From Tetracentron sinense (taxonomy: Eukaryota; Streptophyta; Magnoliopsida; Trochodendrales; Trochodendraceae), in the NCBI GenBank assembly GCA_015143295.1, contig CM026554.1:57597301-57661300 (forward strand): DNA of 64,000 nt, given 5' to 3'. Positions 34,585-47,123 of this stretch are shown in pieces. Every line of letters begins with the position of its first letter. The first letter of the stretch is position 1. Position numbers and translations under genes: made by a program. The notes below the pieces were generated by a model. It ran no database searches, was not told the DNA's origin, and worked only from the letters and a program-made list of their open reading frames with translations.

Positions 34585-37500
34585 ATGGCCAATGATGGTA
34601 TGTCTGAAGGAATTTCCGATGCTACATTGAAGGGTCCAAGCATTAAGATCACTCTGTCCGTCACTAGTAGCTATGGTGATAATCCTGGTTTGCTAATCAC
34701 AACCATAAAGTTGGATGACACCAACTTTCTTGATTGGTCTCAGTCCGCTAAGATGTATATCGGCGGGAGAGGAAAGTTAGGGTACTTGACAGATCGAGTG
34801 AAAAACCGGCTAGAAAAACTGAGACATATGACAAGTGGGAGCAAGAGAACCTTATTGTTATGTTATAATTACTACATTTCATGCAACCATTAGTTAGTAG
34901 AGACTTCTTGTTTCTTCGGACATTGCCAGAGTGTACCAGTTGAGGCAAGAGATAGCTACTCTTCGACAAGGGGAGAAGAGTCTATCTACCTATTACTCAA
35001 CTCTTAAGGGTTTTTGGGAAGAGTTGGACAATTTTCAGGTCATCCAGTGGGAGACTGATAAAGATAGAGATCGGCAGAGTAAACAAGTGGAAATGAACAA
35101 AATTTTTGACTTTTTGGCGGGCTTGAATCCGGAATTTGAAGTTATCCGGGTTCAGATTTTAGGGAAAGACGAGCTTCCTTCTTTGGACTAAGTTTATTCC
35201 TTAGTCCAAGGTGAGGAAAACAGGAAAAAGGCAATGGTACCTACTCTGACCAGTGATCATCTTGCCCTTGCTGCATCTTCTAGTGCTCCTTGAGGTGGGA
35301 AATACTCTCCTCAGAATAATAAGCCTCCCGATGACAAAGATAAGTTGAAGTGTGAGCATTGTGGGAAGATTAGACATACTCGGGAAACTTGTTGGGATCT
35401 CATTGGTCGGCCAACAAAGTTTTCTCGTCCTAGACAGCAAATGGACACCCCATGTGGTAACACTGCAACTTTCATGCCCCTTACCTTGGGTACCTCAATC
35501 GCATTGGCTTTTCTCACTGGACCATCTTCCTTCGAGAGCTTCTCTAATGCAGATATTGATCGTCTTCGATGCCTTTTGAGTTAGATGGAAGGTTCTTCTG
35601 CCTCTACTTCCTTTGCTCAATTAGGTACTCACGCTTCTGCTAATTTCGTTTTTCATTCCCAGTCAAGCCCGACTTGGATCATTGATTCAGGTGCGTTAGA
35701 TCATATGACTACTCTATCAACTGTGTTTTCTTCATATAGTCTCTTGCCTGGAAGAGATAAAGTCAGGGTTGCTGGTAATCTCTTTCCTCCATCTCTGGAA
35801 ATGGTGATGTCAAACTTACTAATGCCCTATCTCTTTCATTTGTTCTTCATGTTACAAATTTATCAACAAATTTATTATCCATTAGTAGTCTGACCAAAAG
35901 TTTTAACTGTTATGTGACCTTTTTTCCTACTCATTGTATGTTTCAAGACTTCGTGACGAGGAAAACGATTGAGAATGGTCGTGAGACAGATGACCTCTAC
36001 CTCCTGGACGTGGATGACTCTCCTTTAGCATTATAGATTAGTAGTAGTCCTAAGAATAGTAATAGTGATGCCCAAATTAGATTGTGGTACAATCTTCTAG
36101 GTCATTTGTCTTTTTAAGTCCTTAAAGTTGGTCTTTCCGGACATGTTTAAATTTGTTTCTGGTCATAGTCTACATTGTGAAGTGTGTGAATTCTCCTAAC
36201 ATTGTAGATTTACTTTCTCTCTAAATATGAATAAAAGTGTGTCGTCTTTTCAGTTGATTCATTCTGATGTTTGGGCCCTGACCCTACTTTGTCTGTGCAT
36301 GACTATCGATATTTCATTTCTTTTGTGGATAATTTCTCCCGTCATACTTGGATTTACTTGATGAAGTCTTGTACTGAAGTCCCGGACCTGATCGTTTCAC
36401 AAGACGGCGTTCACTCAATTTGAGAAGCAAATTAAAAATTTGTGCTCCGTTAACGCGAAAGAATACCTTGAGGGTGATTTAAGACAACATTTGGCAGAGC
36501 ACGAGATGATTCATCAAAGCATGTGCCCTTATACCCTCAACAAAACGGGGTGGCTGAGTGTAAGAACCGTTACCTTTTGGAAGTAGCTCGAAGCTTACTG
36601 ACCAGAATGAATATCCCAAAGAAGTTTTAGGCCGAACCATTGCACACATCTGCATATTTGATTAATCGCATGCCATCTCGGGTCTTGCAGTTGAAGTCTC
36701 CTTATCAACCACTCTATCTAGACCAACCTCTGTTTATTATCCCTCGTGTCATTTTTGGGTCCTCATAAAACCAAATTGGATCTAAAATCCATTCATGGTA
36801 TCCTCTTGGGGTATTCCTCTACACAATAGGGATAAAGGTGATTTGATCCTGTGTCGGAAAAAATTGTTTGTTACCATGGAAGTCACTTTTTTGAGTGTTC
36901 CATTTTTTCCTCGTTCTTCTACCTCTCTTCAGGGGGAGCATAGTGTATTGTTGGAAGAGAGTTTGCCTTCAGTTCCACTTCCGGCGTTGGTCCCTGATGG
37001 TATCCATTATGTTGCTCCTACTGAGACTACTGCTAAGAAGGACCTACAGATATATACCAGATGTGAAAAGGAGGGGACCACTGTGCTACGACCATCTCCC
37101 AACTCTGACTCCTCTGAACCAGGTAACATTGCTTAATTGTCTTATGTGATTCCCATTTTTGTTCTTAATATTGATAATGATACTGGTCTCGTTGCCATAT
37201 GCAAAGGGAAATGCCAGTGTACGATTCATCCGATCTTACATTTTATCTCGTATGCATCTCTGTCACTCTCCTATTTGACTTTCTTGTCCTCTGTTTCTTT
37301 TGTGTCTTTACCTTCCAGTTTTCAGGAGGCTGCATCTCATCCTAAGTGGCGTGATGCTATGATGGAAGAAATGAGAGCTCTGGACCAGAATGGTACATGA
37401 GAAATGATTGAGTTATCCAAGGGAAAAAGAACAGTAGGTTGTAAATGGGTGTTCACCGTGAAACATAAGACAAATGGATCAATTGAGAGGCACAAGGCAA

Positions 37501-38845
37501 GACTGGTAGCTAAGGGGTATACACAAACATACGAAATAGACTATAAGGAGACATTTGCACCAGTTGCAAAAATGAACTCTATATGAGTGCTCTTGTCTTT
37601 AGTTACAAATCACTTGTGGCCCCTACTTCAGTTAGATGTAAAAAAAATATGTGCCTCCATAGCGATCTACAAGAAGAAGTGTATGTCTCCTCCTCTAGGA
37701 TTCAAGCTTTCTAATAGTGATGGAAGAGTCTGCAAGCTGAAGAAATCTATCTATGGACTGAAATAGTTCCTCGAAGCTTGGTTTGAGAGGTTCACCCAAA
37801 CCGTGAAGAGGATGGGTTACTCACAGAGAAATGCTGATCACATTCTTTGTTAGGAGAAAAGGATAGTTAGTTACAACATTGATTGCCTACGTTGACGATA
37901 TTGTGGTGACTGTAAATGACTCTTCAGAGATCCAAAACCTAAAGAAATTCCTAGCTACAAAATTTGAGATCAAGGATTTGGGTAGTTTGGAGTACTTTTT
38001 GAGTATTGAGGTAGCTTGATCAAAGAAAGCATCTTCATATCGCAACAGAAGTATACCTTAGACTTACTTAAGGATACAGAGAAGTTAGGTTCTCGGCCAA
38101 CAGACATTCCTATTGAGCAAAATCATAAGTTGAGCGAGTGAGAGCCCATTACTAGAAGACAAAGAGATGTACCAAAGACTGGTTGGTCATCTCATTTATC
38201 TCTCTCAGTAGACCTGACATGACATATACAGTTAGTGTAGTCAGTTAATTCATGTATGAACCTCAGATTGCTCATTATGAGGTAGTGGAGAGAAATTTTA
38301 AAAATTTGAAGGCTACTCTAGGGAAGGGCCTTCTATTTGCTAACCATGGTCATTTTCGACTAGAAGCTTACACTCATGCTGATTGGGCTGGAAGTATAGA
38401 TGATAGGAGGTCTACCACAGAGTATTATACATTTCTTGGTGGTAACCTCATCACTTGGAGAAGCAAGGAACAAAGTGTATTGACTAAGTTAAGTGCTGAA
38501 ACAGAATATAGGGTAATGGCTCATGGGGTAGCAAAATTATTATGGCTGAAGATTTTACTACGATGGGGATGGAGGTGGATGTTCCTATGAAGTTGTTTTG
38601 TGATAACAAGGCGATCATCAATATTGCCCAGAATCTCATTTAGCATGATCGGACGAAACATATTGAAATTGACAAACACTTTATTTGAGAACAAGTTGCT
38701 TCAGTAAATCTTTGCTTGTTATTTGTTACAACGGGAAATCAACTAGCTGATGTACTCACAGAGGGGATTAGTAAGGCTAGCTTAAAAGGTGTTCTTAACA
38801 AACTGAGCATATTGAATATCTATGCTCAGCTTGAGGGGGAGTGTT
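34585..38845 (+). pseudogene. Copia gag-pol polyprotein, disabled
   Basis: Read across frames and stops: gag N-terminus (MANDGMSEGISD..., TTIKLDDTNFLDWSQS), a gag middle part (VYQLRQEIATLRQGEKS), a CCHC knuckle CEHCGKIRHTRETC (C-x2-C-x4-H-x4-C) near 35354, protease WIIDSGALDHMT near 35674 with the D-S-G triad, an integrase pre-domain LWYNLLGHLSF near 36085, RT words [20 protein letters not shown] and [12 protein letters not shown] at about 37445-37575, catalytic YVDDIV near 37890, and RNase H HADWAGSIDDRRSTT near 38375. More than a dozen stops and shifts are present, so it is inactive. Confidence 0.85.
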
Positions 38846-39010
38846 GAGATATGATTTATTTTGTAGATGTGTTGCAACCCTCAGGGGTATACTTGTAACT
38901 TTTCTATTAGGGTTATTATAAATACAAAGAGATTCGAGAGAGACACTCTCTAATCTATAATCTTCTTTTTCTATTTCATAAACCCTAGTTTATTATTCAT
39001 AATTTTCTAC
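38842..39010 (+). repeat. 3' LTR of Copia copy 1
   Basis: Starts TGTTGAGATATG right after the polypurine tract, has TATA words near 38920 and ends AATTTTCTAC, as does the 5' LTR end at 33947. The canonical terminal CA is lost or lies a base or two away. Confidence 0.75.
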
Positions 39011-40131
39011 TTCTAAAATTTAATTTGTATTGAGATTATGTTTCAGATCTAGAGTAGTAAAGTTCTATTTTCACTTTCTGTCAAGTTCTTATTACTGTTC
39101 TAGCCCTCATACGTATTCCCCATTTGACAGCACAAAATAAGCCCTATTTTCCTTTGCTTCGGGGACGTCTTATTAGAGAGGACTTCCTTCCATTTTCCTT
39201 CTAGCTCAGCTTCCGCTTTCTCGGATGGGCTCTAGGACCCTACCCGCCTGCCTCAGACCCGACACCAAATAGAAGGAAAAAAGGACTAAAGCATGAAGCT
39301 CCTATTCCTAAATACTGCTACCCAATATCTAAAACCAGCTAGTTGGAACCCCTATTCAAACCCTAGGACCCCCTCCTAAAACCTGTCTGAAGTCTCAACC
39401 CATCCACACGTGTTCTTGAATTCCTAGACCCGTCCTACGTAGTTCAGGACTTCAAGTGAGGAAGTTAAGACTTATATGGTGACATTCGACACTGAGGTGG
39501 ATAAAGTCTATGGCGCAGGATATGGAGGCTTTAGATTTGGGTTTAGGTTTGAGTCTCAGCAGGGTTGCACATCCCTCTTCAAGATTCAAATAAGCTAGAC
39601 TTGGTCTAAATCTCAATAGGATTGCACACCATTTAAAGATTGTTACAGTGAAGTCAAAATATCGCCAAGGAAATGCCTACGTCGTTTATTACCAATCAAA
39701 ATAAAAATGGAAATGCCTACATCACTGCCTCGCCTAGCTGACCTATATCGAGTTATCGACTGACTATGGTCTAGGCGGGCACTTGTTAAGACGATATTGG
39801 CAAGTGGTGCCGAGTCCCCATCTCCCAGGCATTAAAGCACTAGTGACAAAGACCCGTATAATCTTAGATATTATTTACAAAACATAAATAATATATCTAT
39901 ATATTCTTAATAAAACATCTAGTTAACAACTTTTGTCTTGGGGTTTTGCATTTGGCTCTCTCTCCCCATTTCTCCAAATTTGTGCTCGTTATTTTTTTCA
40001 ATTCAGGATTATATATGCTTTATTTTTATTCTTTAATCTTTATTTTTAATAATATGAGTATCACAAATTTTTAAGTTTTTTATGAATAAAGTTAGTTTTG
40101 GTCACATAGGCCTCATCTAAGCAATGCCTTT
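39011..40131. other. Unassigned intron stretch
   Basis: No protein frame or element ends recognised. Words GGAAATGCCTAC occur twice (near 39673 and 39709), a minor local repetition. AT-rich from 39880 on. Confidence 0.4.
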
Positions 40132-40734
40132 GTGAGACACGAATTTTACGCCATTCCAAGTCGAGGAACCCTAATCCGAAATAGTATAAAATCGCCAAAT
40201 TTGAGAGTCGCCAACATAGAAATCTGAGTAAGAGACTCGGTTGTACTAAGGGAAGGTGTTAGGTACCCTTAGATACCCACTTAAAGTGGTTACCTACTCC
40301 TTAAATCCACTTTAGACTAAATTGGAAATCTTCTTAACACTCCTAAGTAAGGACATTCTATTATCATGTCATGGTAAAAATTTATCACGCTAATCAAGAG
40401 ATAAGTCAACTTGGCAACATGTTAATAGGCAAATTCTAAGCATCATTCACCTTAGGCTTAATATAAATTATGCCAACAAAGATGAAAAATTGCTAAAATG
40501 GAAATAATACTGCCTAAAATGGCAAGAAATAAGAAATGGCAAGAAATAAAATAAATGAAACTAACCTAAAGTTTTTACCTAGGGCAGTTGAACTCAATCA
40601 CGGTTGACTATGTGTCCCGTGAGATGTTAAGCTACATGTAGTTTCAACATGAATCTAGCTTACTATTTTGTATTTGATTTATTTTTGGATTTTTTGGATG
40701 GCCCAAAATAGCTCAGGCTCATGCTGGTATAAAG
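40132..40734 (-). mobile_element. Gypsy-type LTR fragment
   Basis: Begins TGTGAGACACGAATTTTACG and contains GAGAGTCGCCAAC, GGAAGGTGTTAGGTACCC and AGTGGTTACCTACTCC, the order found at the low edge of the LTRs at 17548, 27536 and 41434, but diverged. It ends where Copia copy 2 begins (40735). No matching remainder was found to the right, so it is truncated. Confidence 0.6.
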
Positions 40735-43700
40735 TGTTGAAATATATAATTATTATGAGGGTAGATACATCATATCATGTTAGTAAGGGCATTATTGTAA
40801 TCTTCTTTCATAAGTAGTATAAATAATAAGAAAGGAGAATCAGCTCCTAATCTTTTCTCCTATCTTCTCTCTTTCTCTTTTTCTTCTCATTTCTCTCTCT
40901 TCTCTAGGTTTTCATTTCCAACTTGGTATCAAAGTAGTTCTATATAATCGCGAGCATTAAAGGAGTATGTCACCAACCACAAAAAGGAGGAAGACAGCCC
41001 CCCTTTGAAAAATCTGGATTTGTGAACGGTATGTAAATTCTAAATTTTGGTTTTGAAATTTTTGGATGATGATTATAGGGTTTTACCTCACCAGATGTGT
41101 TTTATGAGGAAAAATTCAAAAGTTTAAAATCTAATTGGTGCGATTTGTCTGGGCTATGTTTGCCAGATCAGTATTGATTGATGAGTTTAAATATTTCAGA
41201 ATTTTTGAAACTTGTTTTGGGAAGTTCCAAGAAGAATTCAAGTTGGGGGGGGGATGGTTTTTCTTACTCTTTAATTTTTTTTTCTTTTTTTGGGGCTTCG
41301 AATATTGGAACTTTGAGATTTAGGGAATCTGTGGAGATTCAACAACTTGCTAAAGGATATTATCACCAATGTCGACTACAGGGGGTTCTGAAGCTATTTT
41401 TAGGGTATTTGGGAATCCAAGTTTGATGCCTATTGTGAGCATGGATTTTTACCCACTGGGTTTGTCTGAGAGTCGCCACCTATTCATTCTTAGGGATAGG
41501 TCTCGGGTATTTGCTTGTTTGGATAAGGCAAAAGGTCTATCAGAGATAGGGTAAGTGGTTCGATTAAACCCCTGGAAAGGTGTTAGGCACCCCAGGACCC
41601 CGTTTTAAAACGGTTACCTACTTCTTAAATTTAAACCAAAGTTTAATCTCAATATTAATTAAAATGTCCAGAGTATTTAAGAGAATGCTAATCCAAGAAA
41701 TATAGAAAGCTAGATGTCTAGGATCGAACCCGGATAGGGTTGCCTACGTACTCATAAGGTGAGATCAGATCGAGCGTAGTTCTGACATATGGGCCCGTGC
41801 CAAGGCTAGGGGGTGTGTGTGTGTGCATAAGGGTGGCTTAGGAGTTAGCCCGGGGGCTAGGGTTGATTGATCGGGGAGCTCAAGTGCACAAGTGTTAAAT
41901 TTTAACCACGGTTAGAGATGATTTAACCATGGTTAGGTGAGCTAACCAAAGCTAAGGAGGTCCTACAAGTCTCTTTTTGGTCTTTTGTATTTTTTATATT
42001 TTTTTGGGATTTTTGGGGATATTTGAATGTTTTTGATATTTTGGTTATATTTGAATGTTTTTGGTATTTTGAGCTTTTATCATGTTTTTGGATTTTCATA
42101 TAGATAAGGTTTTGGCAAACTTAACTAAATTCAAATTTAACCCAAAAGGATTTCAAGGAGAGGTTATGCTAAAATATTGTATTTAGGACATAGAGAGGGA
42201 TATTTGCATTATGAATAGTAGATGGTCTATTGCCAACACCTATTTTGTTAGATTGATGTCGAAGATAAATCAAATACAATTGTTTTAGCATGAGGCATTT
42301 TGGACAACATCTTCTTTTAAGTCCTTAAACCGTCTTTTACCCACTCAAACTAAAACATGAAGAATAAGAAGAAAAGAAAAAAAGAGACAAGTAGAGAAAT
42401 TGAAAACTCATCCTCTCCCTTTTAAGGTGGTTAATTTACACCATTATAAACGATGTAATGTCACTCTAATGAATGTTAGAGAGGGGATGAGCTTTTACAA
42501 AGAATTCTAAAAAGAAGACTAGAATCCCAAAAAAAAAAATAAAATGAAAAGAGAGGTATAGCTTTAGCTTCCACTCTCTATGGGCCTTCCCATATCCACA
42601 CTTGTGGGTACATAAAAAGAAAGAAAAAAAAGTATGTACATGAAAAGGAAAAGAAAAAAAAGAACATCTCCTTGTTTTTGATATGAGATCCCTCTACACT
42701 ATTAGATTGGTGTAGAGAGGTCCAACTATACTTGATAAATGAGAGACCAAGAAGAGAGAACTAAATAAAAATGAGATAAAAAAAAGAAGAGAAAGTGATG
42801 AAAGAAGGAGTGCCTACTCCTCCAAGAATTCTTCTTCAATGCTCCAAGAGGTAGAGTTTTGTTTAGAGTCCACAAAGGAGGAGAGTTAGTGAAGAACTCT
42901 AAGTTTTTAGTCTTAGAATTCTTTCCAAACTCTAAACCTTAGTTTCTACTCACTTCTTCAAACTCAAGAGAAACACAAGTAGGTGACAACCTTTTAGGGG
43001 TCATGAGAGATGGATCTAAGGGGATAAGGGATTGATATTTATAGGAAAACTAAGAGGTTGAGTTGTGTCTTTTACATAGCGGATAAAAGGAGTTAGTGGG
43101 TAAAGATTTGAGTGTTATAAGGTGAGTTGATAGGTTGAGTGTTGTAAGGAGTGTAAGAGAGTTGATGGGTTGAGTGTTGTAAGGGGTATAAGAGAGTTGA
43201 TGAGTTGAGTGTTGTAAGTGGTGTAAGAGAATTGTAAGAGGTGTAAGAGAGTTGATGGGTTGAGTGGACTATGAGTTATATGGGCATGAGTTGTAGGATA
43301 TAGATTAGGTGGATATGGATATGTGGACTAGATCTTATGGATCATGGGTTATTAGTAGATGGGTCATGTGTTATGATTATTGGACTTTGACTATGACATT
43401 TGGGCTTGGGCTATGGTAAATAGGTTTTGGCTTAGGCAATTGGGTAATTGGGCTTGACTACTTAGGTTTGGGGTAATGAAATTTGGTAATTGGATTTGAT
43501 TGGGTTATTTGGGTATAAGTTTGGCCAAATGGGCTTGGGCTTTGGGTGAACATTGGAGCCTATGAAGAAGCGGAAAGAGGGATAGAGGGTGCAAAAATGG
43601 GGTGCTTACACCTATCATAAGCAACTATGGCGATAATCGGAGTATTCATATCACAATTGTAAAGTTGGATGACACTAATTTTTTTGGAATGGTCCCAATC

Positions 43701-43985
43701 CGTGAAGATGCACTTCGGTGAAAGAGGAAAGCTTGGTTACTTGAATAGCAGGGTGAAAGAACCTTCTATGGAAGACATGCTATATGATAAATGTGAACAA
43801 GAAAACCTTACGGTGATGTCATGGTTACTCAATTTCATGCAATCACATCCTAGTAGAGGTTTTTTGTTCTTTCGGACAGCGAAAGAGGTATATGATAAAG
43901 TTACTAGAACTTATTCCTATGAATCCCAACGTCAGAACATTGCTAGGGTGTATCAATTGAGGCAAGAAATTACTACTCTTCAAGT
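40735..43985 (+). mobile_element. Truncated Copia element (copy 2), split by solo LTR
   Basis: A 5' LTR of 188 bp (40735-40922, TGTTGAAATATA... with TATAAATA) is followed by the primer-binding site TGGTATCAAAG (40924). The gag frame begins near 41369 (MSTTGGSEAIFRVFGNPSLMP), is interrupted by the solo LTR at 41434-43610, and resumes with SNYGDN, IVKLDDTNF, LEWSQSVKMHFGERGKLGYL and VYQLRQEITTL. It is the same lineage as copy 1 by these words. The element stops abruptly at about 43985 where an antisense LINE begins; protease onward is missing. Confidence 0.82.
41434..43610 (-). mobile_element. Solo LTR inserted in Copia gag (2.2 kb)
   Basis: Plus-strand edges TGTGAGCATGG and GGGTGCTTACA, with perfect CCTAT duplications (41429-41433 and 43611-43615). 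Closely related over its length to the LTRs at 17548 and 27536. TATA box in minus sense near 43036-43044. The Copia gag frame reads through when this segment is removed. No internal coding. Confidence 0.9.
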
Positions 43986-46850
43986 CAAATTTGATAGCAC
44001 ATTTGGCCACCCCTCTATCCTTGTGGTAATTTCTAATCAGCTCGTCGACAAGCAAAATATTATCGATAATATTCCTCCCTGGAATGAAGGCCAATTGATT
44101 CCAAGTTCCAACGAATCAGTGAGGCCAAGCAAAATATTATCGATAATATTCCTCTCTGGAATGAAGGCCGATTGATTGCAACTAACCAGCGAGGCCAAGA
44201 CACTATGAATGCGACCTGCAATAACCTTGGATATGCATTTATAAATGACATTGCATAATGAAATGGGTTTGAAGTCTCCAAAATGGTTAGGTCTCGAGCT
44301 TTTAGGAATGAGAGTAAGAAAGAAGGGTGAGGTTAACTTCAGAAAGTAGCTTTCCCGTGTGAAAGAAATTCGTCACAGCCTTGGTGAAGTCTGCACCCAC
44401 TATATTCCAACATATCTTGAAGAAAAGCACAGAATACCCATTAGGACCGGGGCTCTTGTCATCCTTCATAGAGAATAGAGCAAGTTTGATCTCTTCAACC
44501 AACACTTCTTTTTCCAAATCAGTTTGTTGATGATCATCTAAGATTGAAGAGAAAGGGATGTCATCCACCTCAGGCACGCCCGAATCCTCAGAACCCAAAA
44601 GGTTCGATAAAAAATTCACCATAGTAGCTCTGATCTGATCCTCTTCTCATAAAAAATGGATGTGATGTTGAAGGGCCTTCTCCATAACATGCTTCTATGG
44701 AAAATGGCCGTATTAGAATCACCCAGGCCAAGCCAAGAAATCCTAGATCTTTGTTTAACCGAGGCTTCTTCGTATATACACAGCTGAGAGAAGGCTGCTA
44801 CTTTCTCTTTTTCTAACAAGGCTAGGGCATGATCAAAGGGGGTGTCATGAAGTTCGTTTTGAATAGACTCAGGTCTACTTTGGCCACAAGAATTCTTTGA
44901 TTAAGGTTTCCAAAATGTTCCTTTCTCCAGGCTATCAGCCTAATCTTTAACGCCTTCAATTCATAACCAGGACAAACATAGGATTCCTGAAAAATACATC
45001 TGCCAAACCTCATTCGCAACGCTCAAGAAATTGGGGTGCTCAGTCTAGAAGTTGAAAAACTTAAAAGGAGAAGACCTCCTAGGAGCAAACTTTGCAAGAG
45101 AAACTAGAATAAGAAGGTGGTCAGAAATACGTGTAGGCTTGAAGTCCGCTTCAGCTGTATCAAACATATCAAGCCAATGCTGATTGACCATAACTCTATC
45201 CAATTTGGCCTGAATGCGGACCTCTCCCATCGCTTTTTTTGACCAAGTGTGCTAGAGACCTTTGCTTTTCAAGTCAAAAAATACCTACAAGACTAATACA
45301 AATGTTCTACTCAGAAGAGTTTCGATCCAAGACACAAACTCCACTCAATGTTTTGGCCTGGATATTTGAAGATGGATCCTCCACTAAAGACACTGCCTCA
45401 GGCTCCTCATCCGCCACTGCGCGGAGGATAGCGAACTGGTTTGGGATGTTGACTATTTCAGGCCTAACCACAGTATTCTCTTTAGCCTTCCTAGTTTTGG
45501 GGGCAGATTCCCAATTCCCTACCTCAGAATCTCAGATTGGATTTGTTTCTTCATCCATTGGGGCAGCCTTCTCTTCCATCCTATCGACTTCGATAGCAAT
45601 GTTACCATTTGATGTGCCATCAGGCCCAATTATATGCACTGGTTTCCACCTAGGCTTGGGAAGAGGAATATGTTATCGGCTTCTACTCTGGCGTTTGGAC
45701 CTCTTCTCCCCAACCAGAATATCCTGGCCCCTAACCTGGTCCGGGCATTTGTCAGTGTGATGGCCAAACACGCAACACTTTGCATATTGAGCAGGTTTCC
45801 AGTCGTATCCAAGTTTGATTTTGAAGTCTCTGATCCATTCAAGCTGATAATTAACACCTCAGGCAGCTCCTTTACAGCGTTAGCCTCAACGGAAATCCTG
45901 GCATAGTTGAGTCTGTTGCGCCCGATAGTTTGCTTATCGACAATAATGGTTTCCCAATTAAGCTACCAATGGCACTGTGGTAGCTAGCATTCCACATAAA
46001 CAGTCGAGGGTTGTAGATCCTAACCCAAATAGGGATATCAGTAATTTCAACCTTTTTCTAACTTCATTCCCCTGGTCCATTCACGTAGAACCAGCACAGC
46101 TTGGCAAACTCTCAACTATTTGCTTTGTTCTCTGGGCAGCTAAGCTTGAAGAGCAAAAAACCATTCTCAAGTGCAAAAATTCTACCTCATCTTTGAGATT
46201 CCACATCCTACTCACCGCATTTTAGTGACAAAATATGAGGCTTTTAGTCCAGGGAAGAATCTGACCAAGGTGTTCCTCCATTCCAGAGAATCGTGCTCAA
46301 GATCGTCCTTGGATTGATTGATGACCAGCTTCCTTTTGCAATCTCGGATTGAACAAAGGATAGGGTTGCTTCAGGAGCAGCAAGATGAGAAAAACCGACA
46401 AGGGCTCTCCAAAAGGATCCTGATTCATCACCTGCTCCACACGCCTCAGTCAACAGTATCAGGCTCGGAAGGAGTTTCATCCTGCATTGTCCAAAATACG
46501 CTGACACTAGTCTGATCGAGCCTACCAACTCCATCAGATTCTGAAATACCACAGGAAGCTAGAGGCTCTTTGCATGCAGCTCCAAGCCCTAGGCCACCAG
46601 TGCTACCCCCAAGGGTACCTTAAACACGGCAAGGCCCTACCCACCTCTCCTGAGTCTGCCCCCTCGAGAAGCTGATTTTGGGCTATATAGACCAAAGGCT
46701 CGATCTCCATATTACAGCATACCATAAGGCTCTGCCAAGCTCTCAGAGTCTCCAGCAATGGGACTATCTTTTAACGTACTAGCACTGGGTTTTGCCATTC
46801 ATGAGTTCTCAGGTTCGCATAGTTCAAGACTTTGAATTCTCTCCTCATTG
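43986..46850 (-). pseudogene. L1-type LINE remnant, antisense in GT47 intron
   Basis: Minus-strand frames show ORF1 from ATG 46798 (MAKPSASTLKDSPIAG) through a DUF4283-like part (RALVGFSHLAAPEATLSFVQ) to a zinc knuckle frame AKCCVFGHHTDKCP near 45770. Then the endonuclease C-terminus appears (KLDRVMVNQHWLDMFDTAEAD, ISDHLLILV, 45200-45100), the linker (RISWLGLGDSNTAIFHRSM), RT block DKSPGPNGYSVLFFKICWNI near 44430 and SAFIPGRN/IIDNILLVDELIRNYHK near 44080. Most of the endonuclease and everything after this RT block are missing, and stops are frequent. Confidence 0.8.
44052..44205. repeat. 77-bp tandem duplication in the LINE RT
   Basis: GCAAAATATTATCGATAATA and TGGAATGAAGGCC occur twice, starting at 44052 and 44129, duplicating the AFIPGRNIIDNIL block. 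This is a secondary mutation of a dead copy. Confidence 0.8.
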
Positions 46851-47123
46851 AATAAAGAGAGAATGCATGATAAATCTAAAAACTTCCTGGATGAACAAGG
46901 AATTCATTTAGAGTGAAGACAATATATTATGCTATACTTTAGTTTTCAAGTTGTCATGAATCGTCTCAAGGTCAGAAGAAGTTTCTTAAGTGAGACTGGT
47001 AATTTACTTCCCTGTTTACAAGGATTAAGGTTTTCTTATGTCTCTGCAGTTGTTGATCAGTGCAGGTACTAATTTGTGTTGCGGTTACTGACTGTTGCTG
47101 CTGTTTCCTCCATGTAATTGTAG

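Larger units (their letters stand above)
33911..39010 (+). mobile_element. Decayed Ty1/Copia element (copy 1)
   Basis: A primer-binding site TGGTATCAGAGC (33949-33960), complementary to initiator Met tRNA, follows an LTR end (TTTCATAAACCCTAG...TTTTCTAC). gag, protease, integrase, RT and RNase H remnants follow in Copia order. A polypurine tract TTGAGGGGGAG (38831-38841) precedes the 3' LTR at 38842-39010, which has TATA box TATAAATA. Only the last 37 bp of the 5' LTR can be matched to the 3' LTR; the sequence upstream of 33911 differs. It lies in sense orientation in the GT47 intron. Confidence 0.85.
32231..47123 (+). other. Intron of the GT47 gene (14.9 kb)
   Basis: GT at 32231 and AG (TTGTAG) at 47122-47123. 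Exons on both sides join in frame within the exostosin domain (PPDA-R-KRLVFFAG). It holds two Copia elements, a solo LTR, an LTR fragment and an antisense L1 remnant. Stretches 32890-33910 and 46851-47123 show no recognisable element. Confidence 0.85.

Noticed and set aside
45239-46225. Plus-strand frames of 82-173 codons in the GT47 intron
   Set aside because: Antisense of L1 ORF1/endonuclease sequence, which carries the recognisable motifs on the minus strand.
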